Shown one piece after another: positions 24,831 to 37,017 of a stretch of DNA of 64,000 nt. Each line of letters begins with the position of its first letter. Positions within the stretch are counted from its first letter, which is position 1. Under the pieces are notes generated by a model. It had not been told where the DNA came from. It ran no database searches and saw only the letters and a list, made by a program, of their open reading frames with translations. The translations under genes and the position numbers were made by a program. Source of the stretch: Gymnorhina tibicen (Eukaryota; Chordata; Aves; Passeriformes; Artamidae). The stretch covers positions 2,172,808-2,236,807 of the forward strand of contig VXAZ01001670.1 in the NCBI GenBank assembly GCA_013399875.1, written 5' to 3'.

Positions 24831-27174
24831 TTTAGGGTCTCAGACTAAAAGTGAAGTCAAGACTAAAATGCCCATTGTTACTCCAATTCATCAACCCTTG
24901 TCCATACCCTGGCATCTCATCAAACTTATGCCAGTGTGCTGCATGTCAGGTGTCTTTCAGCTCTTTGAACTGCCTTTCCCCAGTTTATCTACTGAAAACT
25001 CTTAAGATCCATATCATCTTAAACCATCAGAAATAGGATTCAAGATTATCCTCATTCCTGAGCAGATGGAAACACAAGGAAAGAAAACAACTAATTCAAA
25101 TAATCTATCCACTCATGGTTTTAACTCTTGGTCACCACACTTTCCACACAGTTAAAGTACTTTAAATGGGTTGGAGAGATAAATGCAAACCAAAGGTAGG
25201 ACATACCACATGATGGAGAATCCCACAAATGTACAAAGGGGGATATTTTCTTATCTAGTAGACTTATCTACACGAGCCAACATCAACCCTATGTGTTGTT
25301 ACTGCTGCAACTTATTAACTGGGCAAGCTGGGAGAGATGTGCAAATCCCTCACCACTGCTACAGTGATCCTTTGACGAAAAGGATCCAGAAGCATAGAAA
25401 TGGCACAGGACACAGAGTAAGCGACTGAAATCCCCCATAAGTCTCACTGTGTGCACTCACTGGCCTATTTGACCTTACCTTCCTGTATGGTGTTTACATC
25501 AGACAGCAAAAAGCACAACACAATCATGGAAAAATATAAATGAATAGACATCTTTTCTCTTGGGACTTTAGCATCACCTCTGTGGACACTCGAAGTTTGT
25601 TCTTGCTTGTCAGCTTACTGAGCTGAAATTCCTTTGACTGCAGCACAGTGTCCAAGACGTTGAATATCTGCTTGAGAAGTGGAGGAACCTGCTAGCCAGT
25701 ATCTAGCATTAGGCAGCTGGGAAAACATCACTGTTCACAAGAATCTGGATGACTCCAGCTATAAATTCTGTTCCAAATATCTATTAATTCTCCATTGCCT
25801 TACTCAACTGCCTCACAAGGATCTCCTCCCAGTAAACATTTTGCGTTTTACGTGGATAAACTGTTTGGGACTCAAAGGATCTGTTACATATCACTGAAAT
25901 GCCCCTCAGGCTGAGGACTTGCTTCATGCGCCTCTCTATAAAACAAATACAATACAAATATCTCCAGAATTAAGTGTTTGCTAATTATCACAAGGGCATG
26001 ATTTAATTTCAAACTGCTCCCGTCACACACGAATTTGCATGTTTGGCACTTACATTTTGATGTCACTGTTTCTTTAGTTTTATTTTATGTCAGAAATAAT
26101 ATTTTTCAATGACAAACTCTGACAGTAAAACACATAGCTACATTACCAGCCACTTCAGTGCAGAAATATGAATGGTGACCATCTCAGAGTGATAGGCTTC
26201 CTGAATATACACAGCAGTACCAGCTCAAAGGAATTCGGAAAAGGAGCTATCCCATCAGTCAGCTGGAATAAACAAAACGCTGCCGCACCAATTTGAGATA
26301 AGCACAAAGAAATAAAAGAAGAACCAGAGGGTCTGGAATTATATGGCTGGTCTTACCTACTTAAAACAGGTACACTTTTCAAAACCAAAAACCTAATAAA
26401 CTTACTGTGCCATACCACAGACATTTCCCTTCGAGTAAGAGGAAGTAGCCACCACCACTGCCTGTTCCCTTTAGCAGCTCAGTCAGTTGCTGGCATTTCA
26501 CCTTAGCGCTCTGTTCACAAGGGCAGAGCCTTGGTGGCCCCTGAAAGCCAACACAGGTCCAGCAAACACAAATCTGCAGCCTATGGAAAGACAGGCAAGT
26601 CTTACATACATTAAATATATTATAAAGAGACAACAAATAAGAACAAAGCTCTGCTATAGGATTTGTCAGCTCTGGTCTCCTTCGAAGCTATACAACATGC
26701 AATGACCACAAGGACTGGTGAGCTCTTGCATATCACTGAAAGCCACAAACTGGGGGTACCTCAGTCATTCAGCCTTCTATCAATGCCTGAGTGTCAGCTT
26801 TTCCTTCCTGAACTGAGAGGCAATCCCTGAGTTTTCCTAATCCACCAAGCCCCAGCTTCCCCAGCATTCCTGGGGCCAAGTTACACGCCTTTCTAGACAT
26901 CCCTCTCTGTGAACATGACAAGGGCAGAGCAGAGGGTGCTCGTGGCAGTCTTGCTCAGGGAGCACTGGCTACCATGCCACAAATTAACTTAATCCTCAAT
27001 TATTTAGGGTGGGCAGGCAGAAAAATCTTGAACAGTTTCTTCTTTCCTGCCAATTGTTCCCATCTTCTACCTCAGTTCTGGCTGGATTCCCCCTTCCCCC
27101 TGTCCTCAGCTAGCACTGCCAGGCTCAGTCCTCCTCACCCTAGCCCCCCCTCCCCAAGGACAAGCAAAGTTATT
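24831..27174. other. Non-coding DNA, nothing recognised
   Basis: Unique A/T-leaning sequence. A pyrimidine-rich stretch occurs at about 27050-27160, just before the next candidate element. Confidence 0.5.
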
Positions 27175-27460
27175 ACAATAATGAATTAGCCAGGCTGCTT
27201 ACTGCTGCCAGTGGCGAAGGCAATTATCCCACTCCACGTCCCCAGCCACCGCTCAGCTCCCTCATAAAGAGAGGCTTTTGGGGCCGCTTTGTGCTTTGAT
27301 TGGAAATGAAGAGATTGCTAATTAGGGAACCCCTGCTGGGATCGGGCTGGCAGGAACAATGGTGAAACGGACGGAGCACACGTCCATTTAGAGAGGGGGG
27401 GAGAAGAGAGAAATGTGAGCCCCTCTGTAATGTAGTGCATCCTCTACTCACATCATAAAC
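27175..27460. promoter_or_regulatory. Candidate conserved developmental regulatory element
   Basis: Combines a TAATTA core (27319-27324), GAATTAGC and CAATTATCC homeodomain words, a TCF/LEF-like CTTTGATTG near 27293-27301, CATAAAGAG, and many CpGs (GGCGAAG, CCACGTCC, CACCGCTC, GGCCGC, ATCGGG, AACGGACGG, CACGTCC). No protein frame is convincing. I infer an enhancer. Confidence 0.45.
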
Positions 27461-27469
27461 AACAGGGCA

Positions 27470-27790
27470 GACAATTTTATAGAGATTTTCACCTTTTAAA
27501 GTATGCTAATTTGTTTATAGAAAGCAATAATTTGGTGTGTGTTTGCATAGGTCAAAGCCTGTAGTTTTTGTGTACAGTATGGATTGACGCATGCGTGCAC
27601 GCACACACTCTTGAAGAAAATGCCTCTGGAAACAACTGTGGGTATCCACACAGCTGACTGTATATTTCTTGTTATTCACTGGGCAGCACGCATCAATCCT
27701 GCATTAACGGGGAAAGATGCTGAGAAAAGCCTGTTGATGAGTATTAGCATAGAATTTTAATGCCTGAATTCACAAGTCACCAAAGTTGAA
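27470..27790. promoter_or_regulatory. Candidate conserved regulatory element adjoining the previous block
   Basis: A/T-rich with ATGCTAATTTG, CAATAATTTG, an AGGTCA nuclear-receptor half-site (27549-27554), GCATTAACGG and TTAGCATAG. A Z-DNA-like tract is embedded at 27587-27608. The texture is continuous with the block at 27175-27460, and the two may be one element. Confidence 0.4.
27587..27608. other. Alternating purine-pyrimidine tract with CpGs
   Basis: Twenty-two nt of perfect purine-pyrimidine alternation including three CpGs and the palindrome CGCATGCG (27589-27595 region). GC steps of this type favour Z-DNA more strongly than plain CA repeats. Confidence 0.75.
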
Positions 27791-28724
27791 AATGACTTAC
27801 CAAATTAGTCAGTTCACCTGAGGCTTGCCCAGTAACCGCTTCCACTGCTTTGCCCAAGAGCTTTAAATGACAAGTGGACCTCCAGGAGGAGAAAATTTCA
27901 CCATTAACACAATGTTTTCTTATACTCATCTTGAAATTTCTTCTTAATTCAATTGCTCTAAATGTCCATGGAGGGTCACAGGAGCTAAATTCACCTTTCT
28001 CATCTGACAAATTGTGCACCAAAAAATTAGAAAAGATCTTCCTCACAGTGCACAAGCACACCTCAACAACTTCACAAAACTGCACCAACCGCCCTTATAC
28101 ACAGTGTGCTCTGGTTTTGGACTCTAGTGACTTTTAACTCTTGTCAAAGAAAAAATACCTCTCCCAACATTTCAACATGCAAATCTTACCATTTATAAAA
28201 TACAGCCTGCCAAAAAAGCAAATGCCTCACCTTTTTGTGGAAAGCTGATAGAAAGCAGTTGGAATCTATCCTGCATTACTTGGTTAACTATGTAATTCAT
28301 CAGGGGAGCATACAAATGCCATATTAAAACAGAAAATACAGTTTTCAACCATATATTTGACTTGCCATGTAAAAAATTTGCATACTGTTGATTAGTGCAA
28401 TATATACACTATACACTAAGTGATTTATGTAAGCTAAAGCAAATTTCAGATTTGAAGACTGAATTTACATTTCAGAATTCCCTTGCAGATACTGAAGCAT
28501 TTGAATATACAAGTGTAATATTCCCTGAAAATATTTTCAGTAAAGCACAAGTCTTAACAGAAAGTGATCACTAAAGGGCAGAAACACAGCTGAATTGAAA
28601 ATGACTTTCAAATTCACAGACTATTTGTCCCTGCTGTTTGCTCACCTCCAGTGTTTATATCCTTCAAACAGTTGTAGGTAGTTTTCACGTTCCCTTCTTA
28701 GTCATCACTTAGCCAAGCTTCACA
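27791..28724. other. A/T-rich non-coding DNA, nothing recognised
   Basis: Unique sequence; short frames only. Confidence 0.55.
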
Positions 28725-28960
28725 TATTTAGTTCTTTTGATCTTCCCTCATAAAAACAATCCCTCCAGCTCTGTTATCATTTCTGTTGTTCTTCTCTTAC
28801 TACCTTCCAAGTTTCCTCTGTATTTTTTGCTGCTAGTGCCCAGAGCTGAACATCTCACCAGAACAGTACCAAGCAAGAACACTCCCTCACTGCTGCTGGT
28901 GTCCTGCCTTCACACAACAAAATCAAGTCTCATACAAAGGCCAGCTTCTGCAGCCTGCCC
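28725..28960 (-). mobile_element. Degraded CR1/L3-like LINE relic
   Basis: On the plus strand, a TTGTTCTTCTCTTACTACCTTCCAAGTTT-type region (28790-28815) leads into GTGCCCAGAGCTGAAC (28837-28852), then TCTCACCAGAACAGTACCAAG (28854 on) and CACTGCTGCTGGTGTCC. This order follows the antisense of the segment upstream of the 3' end in CR1/L3 elements: 'ctctccaagttt', 'gcccagaactggac', 'cctcaccagagcagag', 'cctgctcctgctgg'. Many substitutions and gaps point to great age. A 119-codon plus-strand frame (28737-29096) runs through it and is spurious. Confidence 0.55.
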
Positions 28961-30770
28961 ACTCTGCTCCCTTGGCCTGTCATGCTACAGTGCCAACATA
29001 GATGAGACTTTTCTGTCACTACCATTCCCCCAGACTCTCTCATTCAGTTCTCACCTGTGTTCCACTTACCTGATGGGAGTATTCCCCCTCTTGTAGGTAC
29101 AGTCAGAAAGTAAAACCCTCTGCTAAAACCATACTTAGGGTTGTTTTAGGTTGCTGACAAAAGAATATTTACCTGCTGCATGAATAAAACCTGACCACTT
29201 AAAAGCAAGGAAACATCTAGCTAGTAACACCAGAAGCCAAACTGTAATGTGGGGTACAGTGGCAGAGCTCGTTTGCTTTCGCTGCAGCTGTACCAGTTTA
29301 CACCAGCTGGGAAGCTATTTCCATAAGTCTTGGATTGCCCATATCACAAACAATCACAGTCAGAGAAAGTACAAAGAAGGGTATATTTCACTGCAGCAGC
29401 TGTTTTTCTGATGTATGAAGCCTCTTTACCTTGATTTCATAATCCAAGCATTTACATTGTGGGGATACAGCTATACTGAATGTACAAGCAATTCAATGTA
29501 CCTACCAATTGGTTCAGGAATTCTTTGCTAAAGCACTTACCATTGCTCTCTCGATAATCAAATTCTTATTTAACAGAAGAGGAATAAAACTCATGGTAAA
29601 ATTATGGATGTACAGGCCACCTGTATTTGAGACTGATGAATGGGCCTCATTACTACATCCATTCACAGGGTCTGATTTTGACTAGCCTTAATATCCTAGC
29701 AAAGGGGGATGAAAGGAAGTGGTCTTCTCATGCCATTATAGCAGGCAGGGCAGGGGGACATGTTGGAAGAAATAATCAAATGTTCTAAAATCCCGAAAGA
29801 CAGAAGAAAGCTCACTCTCTCTCAGATTTATTCTATTGTGCCCTTAGTAACAGGCTACTAGTTCTGTCCTCATGTAAAACTCACTTGCTTTCGGAGCCCA
29901 AGTTCCTTGAAGTAACTGTGTTCTTAATATTCATTCCTGTGTAAAGCTGGAAAAGTACGAACATAAAAGCACCCAAACCAGGATTTCTTCCCCAAATTCT
30001 TCCTGAAGCAATACAACCACATTCTGCCACATAGAGTATGGGCAAACCCCAAAGGCTTTTAGAGGGTACTGAATTTCTTTCTCTAGTAGATTTAAGTGTA
30101 AGATTTTGTATTTTAAATTACCAGTGAAAGAATCACATCTCTTCCTGCCCTCTGCAGAAGTGTAGATTTTCCTTTAATTTGACACAAATATGTGTTACAC
30201 TTAGAGAGCATAAAACTACATTGTTTCTGCCTATTTGTTCCCTTTAGGCGTTTAACTTTTACAAATTGAGTTGTAGAAAAATGAAGTCCCTCTGCATAGG
30301 CTCTTTAATGCACCTCTGTTGCAGAAAGCAGAGATCCTACTGTCCTTCTCAGCTGAGCCACATTTGTCCTGCCTCCTCCCTTGTGTTAACACGTATTTGT
30401 ACAGCTCAGATTGAGGAGCTGGTCCGGGTTAAAAATTCCAAAAGATTAGTTTAATTCAGACTGACCACAAGCACGATTACTGGAAGTCCAGCTGAACACA
30501 AATACCTGTACATGGCATATGACATGCAGCAGTTGTGAAAGTTGTGAAACCATTAGCAATGTCAAAGGGTTTCTTAGAAGCATTCATACCTGGGGTATTT
30601 TTCTTTGAAAATGTTCCCATTTGTTTAGATAAATGATGACATGGTTGAGACAGAATGAGATTGAAAGACATAAGTTACTGAACTGAAAAGCATGGTGCTG
30701 TCAAACTAATACCTGCTTGAAACAAAACCTATCCGGTGAGAGATCTGAGAAGCATAATAAATTTAATTCC
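28961..30770. other. Non-coding DNA between two old LINE relics
   Basis: Nothing recognisable; chance frames only. Confidence 0.5.
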
Positions 30771-31135
30771 AAGAATAGGCTAAGGGGTGACCTGATCTAA
30801 TTGTAAGTGGGGGAAAATTTAATAGTGGAAAGTTCTTTAATCTAGCTTTAAAAAAATATAAGACAAGATTATTCTTGGTATCCAAAACTCGACAAATTTC
30901 ACTTAGCAATAAAGACTTTTTTAAACATCCAGAACCGGCCATTGGGACCACTCATCATGAGGCATGCTGGTTATTCTATCACAATGTCTCTAACTCAAGG
31001 TTGTATGTCTCTCTAGAAGATACTAGAGATGTTGAGAAGCTGCCCGGACAAGTGCAGGAGTTACTAGGTGGATTTTAGATTTTAATGCAGTTAGGCCTAA
31101 AACATGAGTAGTATGGGTCCGCCTTAAAATCTGTT
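30771..31135 (+). mobile_element. Ancient amniote CR1/L3-type LINE relic with its 3' end
   Basis: The order of diagnostic blocks matches the 3' region of old CR1/L3 elements known from turtles, crocodilians and birds. The blocks are AGGCTAAGGGGTGACCTGAT (30777-30796), GTTCTTTAATCTAGC (30831-30845), a GACAAATTTCACTTAGCAAT segment (30890-30909), CTTTTTTAAAC, ATTCTATCAC, CAAGGTTGTATGTCTCTCTA (30998-31017), GCAGGAGTTACTAGGTG (31053-31069) and a final GTCCGCCTTAAAATCTG (31117-31133), the counterpart of the usual 'tggccttaaaatctatga' terminus. Divergence is large, so the insertion probably predates modern birds. No coding capacity remains. Confidence 0.8.
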
Positions 31136-34100
31136 TAGAGTCCTCATGGTTCTTTAAGAGTTGTAGAAAACAAGACAAGTGTTCAAAGACAGCATGTACT
31201 TTGCTGAAGCTGTTAACTAAGTGTTTGCGCTGTGTCTGCTATCCAATACTTGTTTGTTCCCAATAAGCTTCACTTAAGAGGAGTCATACATGGTTTTCAT
31301 AAGGCAATTTCTTATACATTGTAGTAATCCTGCTATGAAAAATTACACATTTTTGCCAAAGGACATATGCTTTATCTACCAGAAAGTGTAAAGCATATAC
31401 AAAGAATGTATAAAGGCTAATGGCAAGTGCTGTGCAGTGCACACACCTTAAACAGGAAAAGTGGTCAGTTAAATTTGTCCATGTCTTGAATTCAATAATC
31501 TTCGGGTTGGTGAGAGGTGAGGAAAATGAGATTTAATTTTTTTAAAGTCTTCTTTACTGTTTTGAAATTTAGTTCAAGCTTCATAGAGCAAGTTGCCAAT
31601 GAGAACAAATACTATAAATTCATCACGTCATGGTTACAAAAGAGTGAAGGGAGCTGCTTGTCAATCAGTCAAGCCCAGTATGTTTGCCTTGCTATCAAGG
31701 TTTGCCTACACTACTACAGTATTCATTTTCAGTATGGGTGCACTGAAGTCAAGCTGAGAACTCTGCTGTAACACATGCTCATAAACAAGAGAGGAAAAAC
31801 TGTTCTTCTAGTTTCTCACATATTCTGGCTGATCAAACGTGACTCTAGTTTTAACAGATAAAACAAATCCATCATTTACTTCAGACTGTTTCATAGTATT
31901 GGGGAAAATACTGTTCTTTTCTTCTCCATTACGTGTTCATTAGTACTTTATTGCCTACTGAAGGCTTCTCAAAGGCACACACTGCTGTTGCTCTCCAACC
32001 CCCTCTGATTTGTGTCATTGCAGGCTGTGTTCAAAAACTGATCACCTGTTCCCTCTGCAACATCTCTCAAACATCAACCTCACTTTCCTACTACAACTTA
32101 CTGCCCCTTGGCTCTCAGCAAGGAAAAGCTATATTGCCATTTGTCTAAAGGGATCACACCAGCCTTTTTATCTTTGTGGATTCTACCTTTCCATGAGGAT
32201 GACCCAGGACAAATTATGTTCACCTCAACTCTCATCAGGAAAGGCAATGAACTTAGAAAAAGAAATTGTACATCTACTGAATATTTTTAGAGTTTTCTTT
32301 ACTCTGAAATGAAATAATAAATACTCTGGCTGAATTCAGTGAGGTTTCTTTTGAAATCATTTTCTGAAACAACTCATTGTAGGAGCAAAAGTCCTTGAGG
32401 ATATTGTTAATTTTTAGGAAGCCCAAGTAACATTTAATCACCTGAAAAGCTACACTAGCACAGAGTCTACTGGAGGCAAAGAGGGTTTAGAGACAGGACT
32501 TAAATCCAAAAACTATCGAAGAGTGTAAACAGTGAGGAAGGAACTGGGCAACATGAGAGAGAACTAGGGAGAAGAAAAAAATCAAGAAATCATCTCAACT
32601 GTATAACTATGAAAATTTCTCTTGTAGTAGAAGGAATTTACCTGCAGAACTGTCACCCCAGAAGTGAACAGGGGTGGAAGAAAGCTATGCAAGCACAGTA
32701 AATCAAAGAGAAGAAAAAGAATGGAATAACCCAAGAAGCTTTCCCCCCTCTGACTGTTGTGATTTCAAAACCTGGAATATTTGGTTAACTTCGGGGATTT
32801 GTACTACTCTCACAAAATACACATAGAAAAGGGAGGACCAACACCTACCCCCCCCAAATCAGTGGTATGTTACTGTTAAGAAACAGTTTTCCGTGCTCAG
32901 AAGAGGTTATAGGCTTCCCCTTCAAGGGACATTTAAGTATGGGACTATTTTTCCTTCCCTAATGATAGGAGAAGGAAGTGAAGGAGGTCAGAGTCCTGTA
33001 GATCTCTGTGCACTCCCTATGGTCTAGTTTAGGAGACTTAAAAGGATTCAGATTAACTGGGGTGGCTTTGTTGATTACACACAGAGTGGAAAATGACCCC
33101 ATGTGGTAAGTGTTTCCAGGACAGCTGCTCCGTTGGTGAAACATTACTGCATTCCAGAAATAAACTCCTACAGTCAAATTAGCAGCTCATGTCCTCTCCA
33201 CAGAAATGTGCCTTTACTAAAGTTGCAGCATTTCCCAGATGAATGGGAAACCAGCAGCATAAATTCCTGCTTAGCTCCGCTTTTAAATAGAAAATGGTAC
33301 AAAAAGATGTTTGTACAATATCAAATCAGTCTTCATAGTCACATAATTGCCCCATATTACTGATGGGCTCAAAACAAAAAAGGAAATTTGGAATATTTCT
33401 GGCTGGGACAGAGAGCTAAAGCTAGCATGATTCCCCAACACTTCAGGCCTGTCACAAGTTTTCCAGGTCTGAGGGCTTTTCAAGACTTCAGTGTAAAACA
33501 TTTTGGGTTGATTCCCATGCACATCAGTACCTACCAAGGCAAAGTACTGAAATATGCAAAAGATTACAATCTACATGTATAGCAGGATAGGAGGTACTGC
33601 TGCCCCTTCCCTGGCCTCTTCTAGCTCCCAAAAAGTAATGCAAAGCTGTTGTCTCACCAGAGAGGTGAATTCTGGCCCATGAAAGTAAATGTGCTCAGAA
33701 GCCCCAAGGCATTTCCCGTTATACTGAAGACGTACAGCAGCAAAACTACATGAGACTCCACGAGTTTCCAAGTTTACACAGGTTTAGAATTACAAATTTA
33801 CAGATGGCAGCATTGGTAAAGGCCCAAGAAATCCTGGGGGAAAAAAAAGCAAAAATAGCAAGCTACAGTTCTCAGCAGATAAGAGGGCACTTCTTCAGTG
33901 CTCTGGGCTCACAGGATAGGTGTTGTACAAGAAGCAGGTTCCACCATATAACCACTGAGTGCAAGATGTTTGTGGTCCTTCCTCTTTCTCACTCTGTACT
34001 CTCATCTTAAAAGCAAAATATCTTCTTCTTGTCCAAATTCCTCCTCAGTCAGGGAAGGTGTTCCCACATGCTGCACTGCAGAAAGAAGGTATAGCAGGCA

Positions 34101-35929
34101 TGTTACTCCCTTTCACTCACAGATGGGAAAGGCGAAGCCAGAAGCCATTGTCAAAGTTACAAGGAACAAGTACCAGCAAGACAAAGGCCCTGCTGGGTAG
34201 GCCCTGCTAATGTAGTGACCATTTACTTCAATAAACCTTCACCAGCTGGTGATACAGCAATGCAAAGCTCCTCTGCCTCAACACGCCACCAAACCAAAAC
34301 CCATCAGGTGACTAAACCTGCAGAGCTCCACATTACAGAGCAAAGGATGCGATACATTGAAACAAACTTCCAGCTGCTGCATAATGTGGTCTTAAACATA
34401 AATATCTGAAAGTGTCCTCTAACCCACTGCCTCTTTCCCTTTGTGCCTAACTTCTGCCCTGAAAATGTTACCTCAAGAACCACACAGTCAGTGGGAAGGA
34501 ACACAGTACCATACTGAAAGGGTAAATTTGGGAAGAATCGTTTCTGCTTAACTCAGTCTTGCTCCATGGCTGCAATCTTCTCTTCAATACTACTTTCAAA
34601 GTGGCATAGCTTCGCTATCCTAGGGACTTTTGCAGCTTTACAAACACTACCTATAGCAGGAGAAAAACATTCACGGTAAGCAAGACTGGATAGCCCAAAA
34701 TACAGATTCTACATGTCTGTAACAGAGTATTGGGTAAACAACGAACTGCAAAGCGTGACAACACCGAATCCAGTTGTAAGAAAAGTTATTAGGAGAGCTA
34801 CACCAGGTCAAGTTGTCACTTAGTCCCATATTCTACCTCTGATATCAAACACTAACATGTGCTCTAGGAAAGACTACAAGAAAGGAGAGTTTTTCCCCTG
34901 TTCTTAACCTTTGTAGACCTCATAATCAGTATGTTGGCAGCCTGTGGCTTAGACCGTTCCCTCTAGACCATAACATGTACTTGCCACTAATGAGTCCACA
35001 TGTCCCATAAATGCCTTTATGGGGATATCTTTTTGAATCCTTCCATAACTTTGTCACTGAATGACACAGAAAAGAAAAGACAAGACTAATTTTTTGTGAT
35101 ATGCTACTTCATTTGTTTTATTTAAAGCACTTCTTTTTAAAGAGAAAGATGACTACCTCATTAAAAAAAGTAAGGAAAACATGCATGTATGTAAAGATAC
35201 TGAGAACATGTAGCAGAGCTCTCTTCTTAGTTAAGAAACTGGAGATGCTAATTTTGCAAAGCAAAAAATTAGGCAAGTGTTACACAGGAAAATATAGGCC
35301 TATGCTCTTTTTGGTATCTTTTAGTTAAGTCTGTGTCAAGCAAAGCCACCTGTACTCCCAAGAAGTCACACTTTTCACATTACCACAAATTCCCATCTCA
35401 GTTACCCCTATCTTTCTTCTAGCCACAGACTTCATGACTGACTCTACCCCTAGCAGTCTCTTGGTTCTTTGAATCAGGTTGGAAGCTCTTTCAGACAGAA
35501 GCTGTCTCATGGCTAAATGCAGCAGCCCCAGCAGTAGGGAACGTGTCATGACACAAACAACTAGAGCAAAATGGAAGCAACATCCAAAGCTGCCAGTACA
35601 ACTCGTCGCTATAGTCTGAGAGCTAGTTAAGAAGAAGTAGAACAGTCACAGCATGAGATTTATTAAGTAGTAGATAATAATTTTATATTACATAACATAC
35701 AATGTTGCATACTATATTAAATTCATTACTTTGAGCCTCAAATGTTCAACTACTGATCAAGTTCCAAAATAAACATAATTATATATTCTATTATGCATTG
35801 GTGGTTATTAATATAATCTCTTTCTCTTTTTTTTTTTTTAAGAATATAGTTGGCATTGCTTTTTAGTTGTTCCCTGAAACCTTGTGGTATAGACACTTTT
35901 CTTCTTTAAAAAAACCTGCAATTTTTCTC
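31136..35929. other. Non-coding DNA, nothing recognised
   Basis: A long unremarkable stretch. It has a C8 run near 32848-32856 and a T13 run at 35827-35839. Short frames occur on both strands without family resemblance. Confidence 0.5.
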
Positions 35930-36125
35930 ATCATTTTGTTTCACATGGTCGAGATGTAAAGTCAAACATCAAGTGCTGCAATAAAGTTGTTGGCAACATC
36001 AAAGAGGATGAAGTATAGAAATGATATGTAGGGTAATTAAATGGCTCTGTATTTTATTTGCATATCTCTATATATAAGCTGGCCTGACTCAATAAAGAAG
36101 CATTTCACAATAGCCTTTTGGCCCT
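35930..36125. promoter_or_regulatory. Weak candidate conserved non-coding element with a POU octamer
   Basis: Contains a perfect ATTTGCAT octamer (36056-36063), GGTAATTAAATGG with a TAATTA core (36034-36039), and a run of TATA-rich sequence beside it. A/T-rich, non-repetitive and non-coding. Confidence 0.35.
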
Positions 36126-36958
36126 CCTAGCTTTGTGCAAGATTTTGCAATATGCTCCAAATGGTCCCAAGATTTCTTGGTCTTCTGATCTTGCTATGGG
36201 AAGCTGCAGAGATCTGCCTGAGATTCCTCGACACACAACACATCCAGAATGAGAAACAGTGCAAAGCATGTTCAAGTACAAAGCAGAGACAAAAGGAGAT
36301 AGGGAGCATAATAAGAAATCTGCTCATTTATTTCTACAGGTGAGAGTCCAAATCTTGTAGTTATCAGCAGTGGTCCAGCTAACGGTGTGAGCCAAGCCCA
36401 GTTCATCAGCTGCTAGCAACTGGTGCTTCAGGGGCAACAGTGTAAGGGCTCCCCCAGCCCACTGTGCTACAAGGACGACTGAGAGCCCAGACACAGTCAT
36501 GGCCTCCACCTCTTGCAGGCCCGTGGTTGGAGAAGCACCCAACAGATCCTCAGAGCTGACATTCTGCAGTGCTGTGCTCCTTGAACATATTTTGTGCACC
36601 CCCAGGGGTGGTGTAGCTGAGTGACAAAAAGCACTGCTCCTCCAGCAGCCTCTGCACCAGGTGGGTACTTCTCCTTCTGCCACCCTGAGGCCAGAAAGAA
36701 ATACCTGACTTCTCAGGGCAGGTTTGGGGCTTCAGTGCAAAGGAGGTGGAATGTTTCATCATCTACTTCCCATCAGCCCACACAAGTGGCTGGCTAGGAG
36801 TTGGCATTGGGATCACAGGATAAAAAGCACTTGTACCACCCTGGTTCAACTTACAAGCAAGACCAACTGAGTGGTGACTGCCAATCGACCAGAAGGGTGA
36901 AGGGAAGGAAAGGGATGGGAGAGAGGGATATCCTGTGACGTGACAGCCTGAGACTTTG
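36126..36958. other. Non-coding DNA, nothing recognised
   Basis: A 119-codon minus-strand frame (36324-36683) has no recognisable domain, and frames in other phases overlap it. I treat it as chance. Confidence 0.5.
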
Positions 36959-37017
36959 TAGAATCACAGAACAGTTTGAGTTGGAAGGGACCTTAAAGAT
37001 CATCTAGTCCAACCAAT
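36959..37017 (-). mobile_element. CR1 3' terminal fragment
   Basis: TAGAATCACAGAACAGTTTG, then GTTGGAAGGGACCTTAAAGATCATCTAGTCCAACC, is the antisense of the last ~60 nt of avian CR1. Nothing CR1-like is clear beyond 37017, so this is an extreme 5' truncation, or the rest is too diverged to follow. Confidence 0.85.

Noticed and set aside
28737..29096. 119-codon hydrophobic plus-strand frame
   Set aside because: Runs through an old CR1/L3 relic in antisense; its leucine richness comes from pyrimidine-rich DNA.
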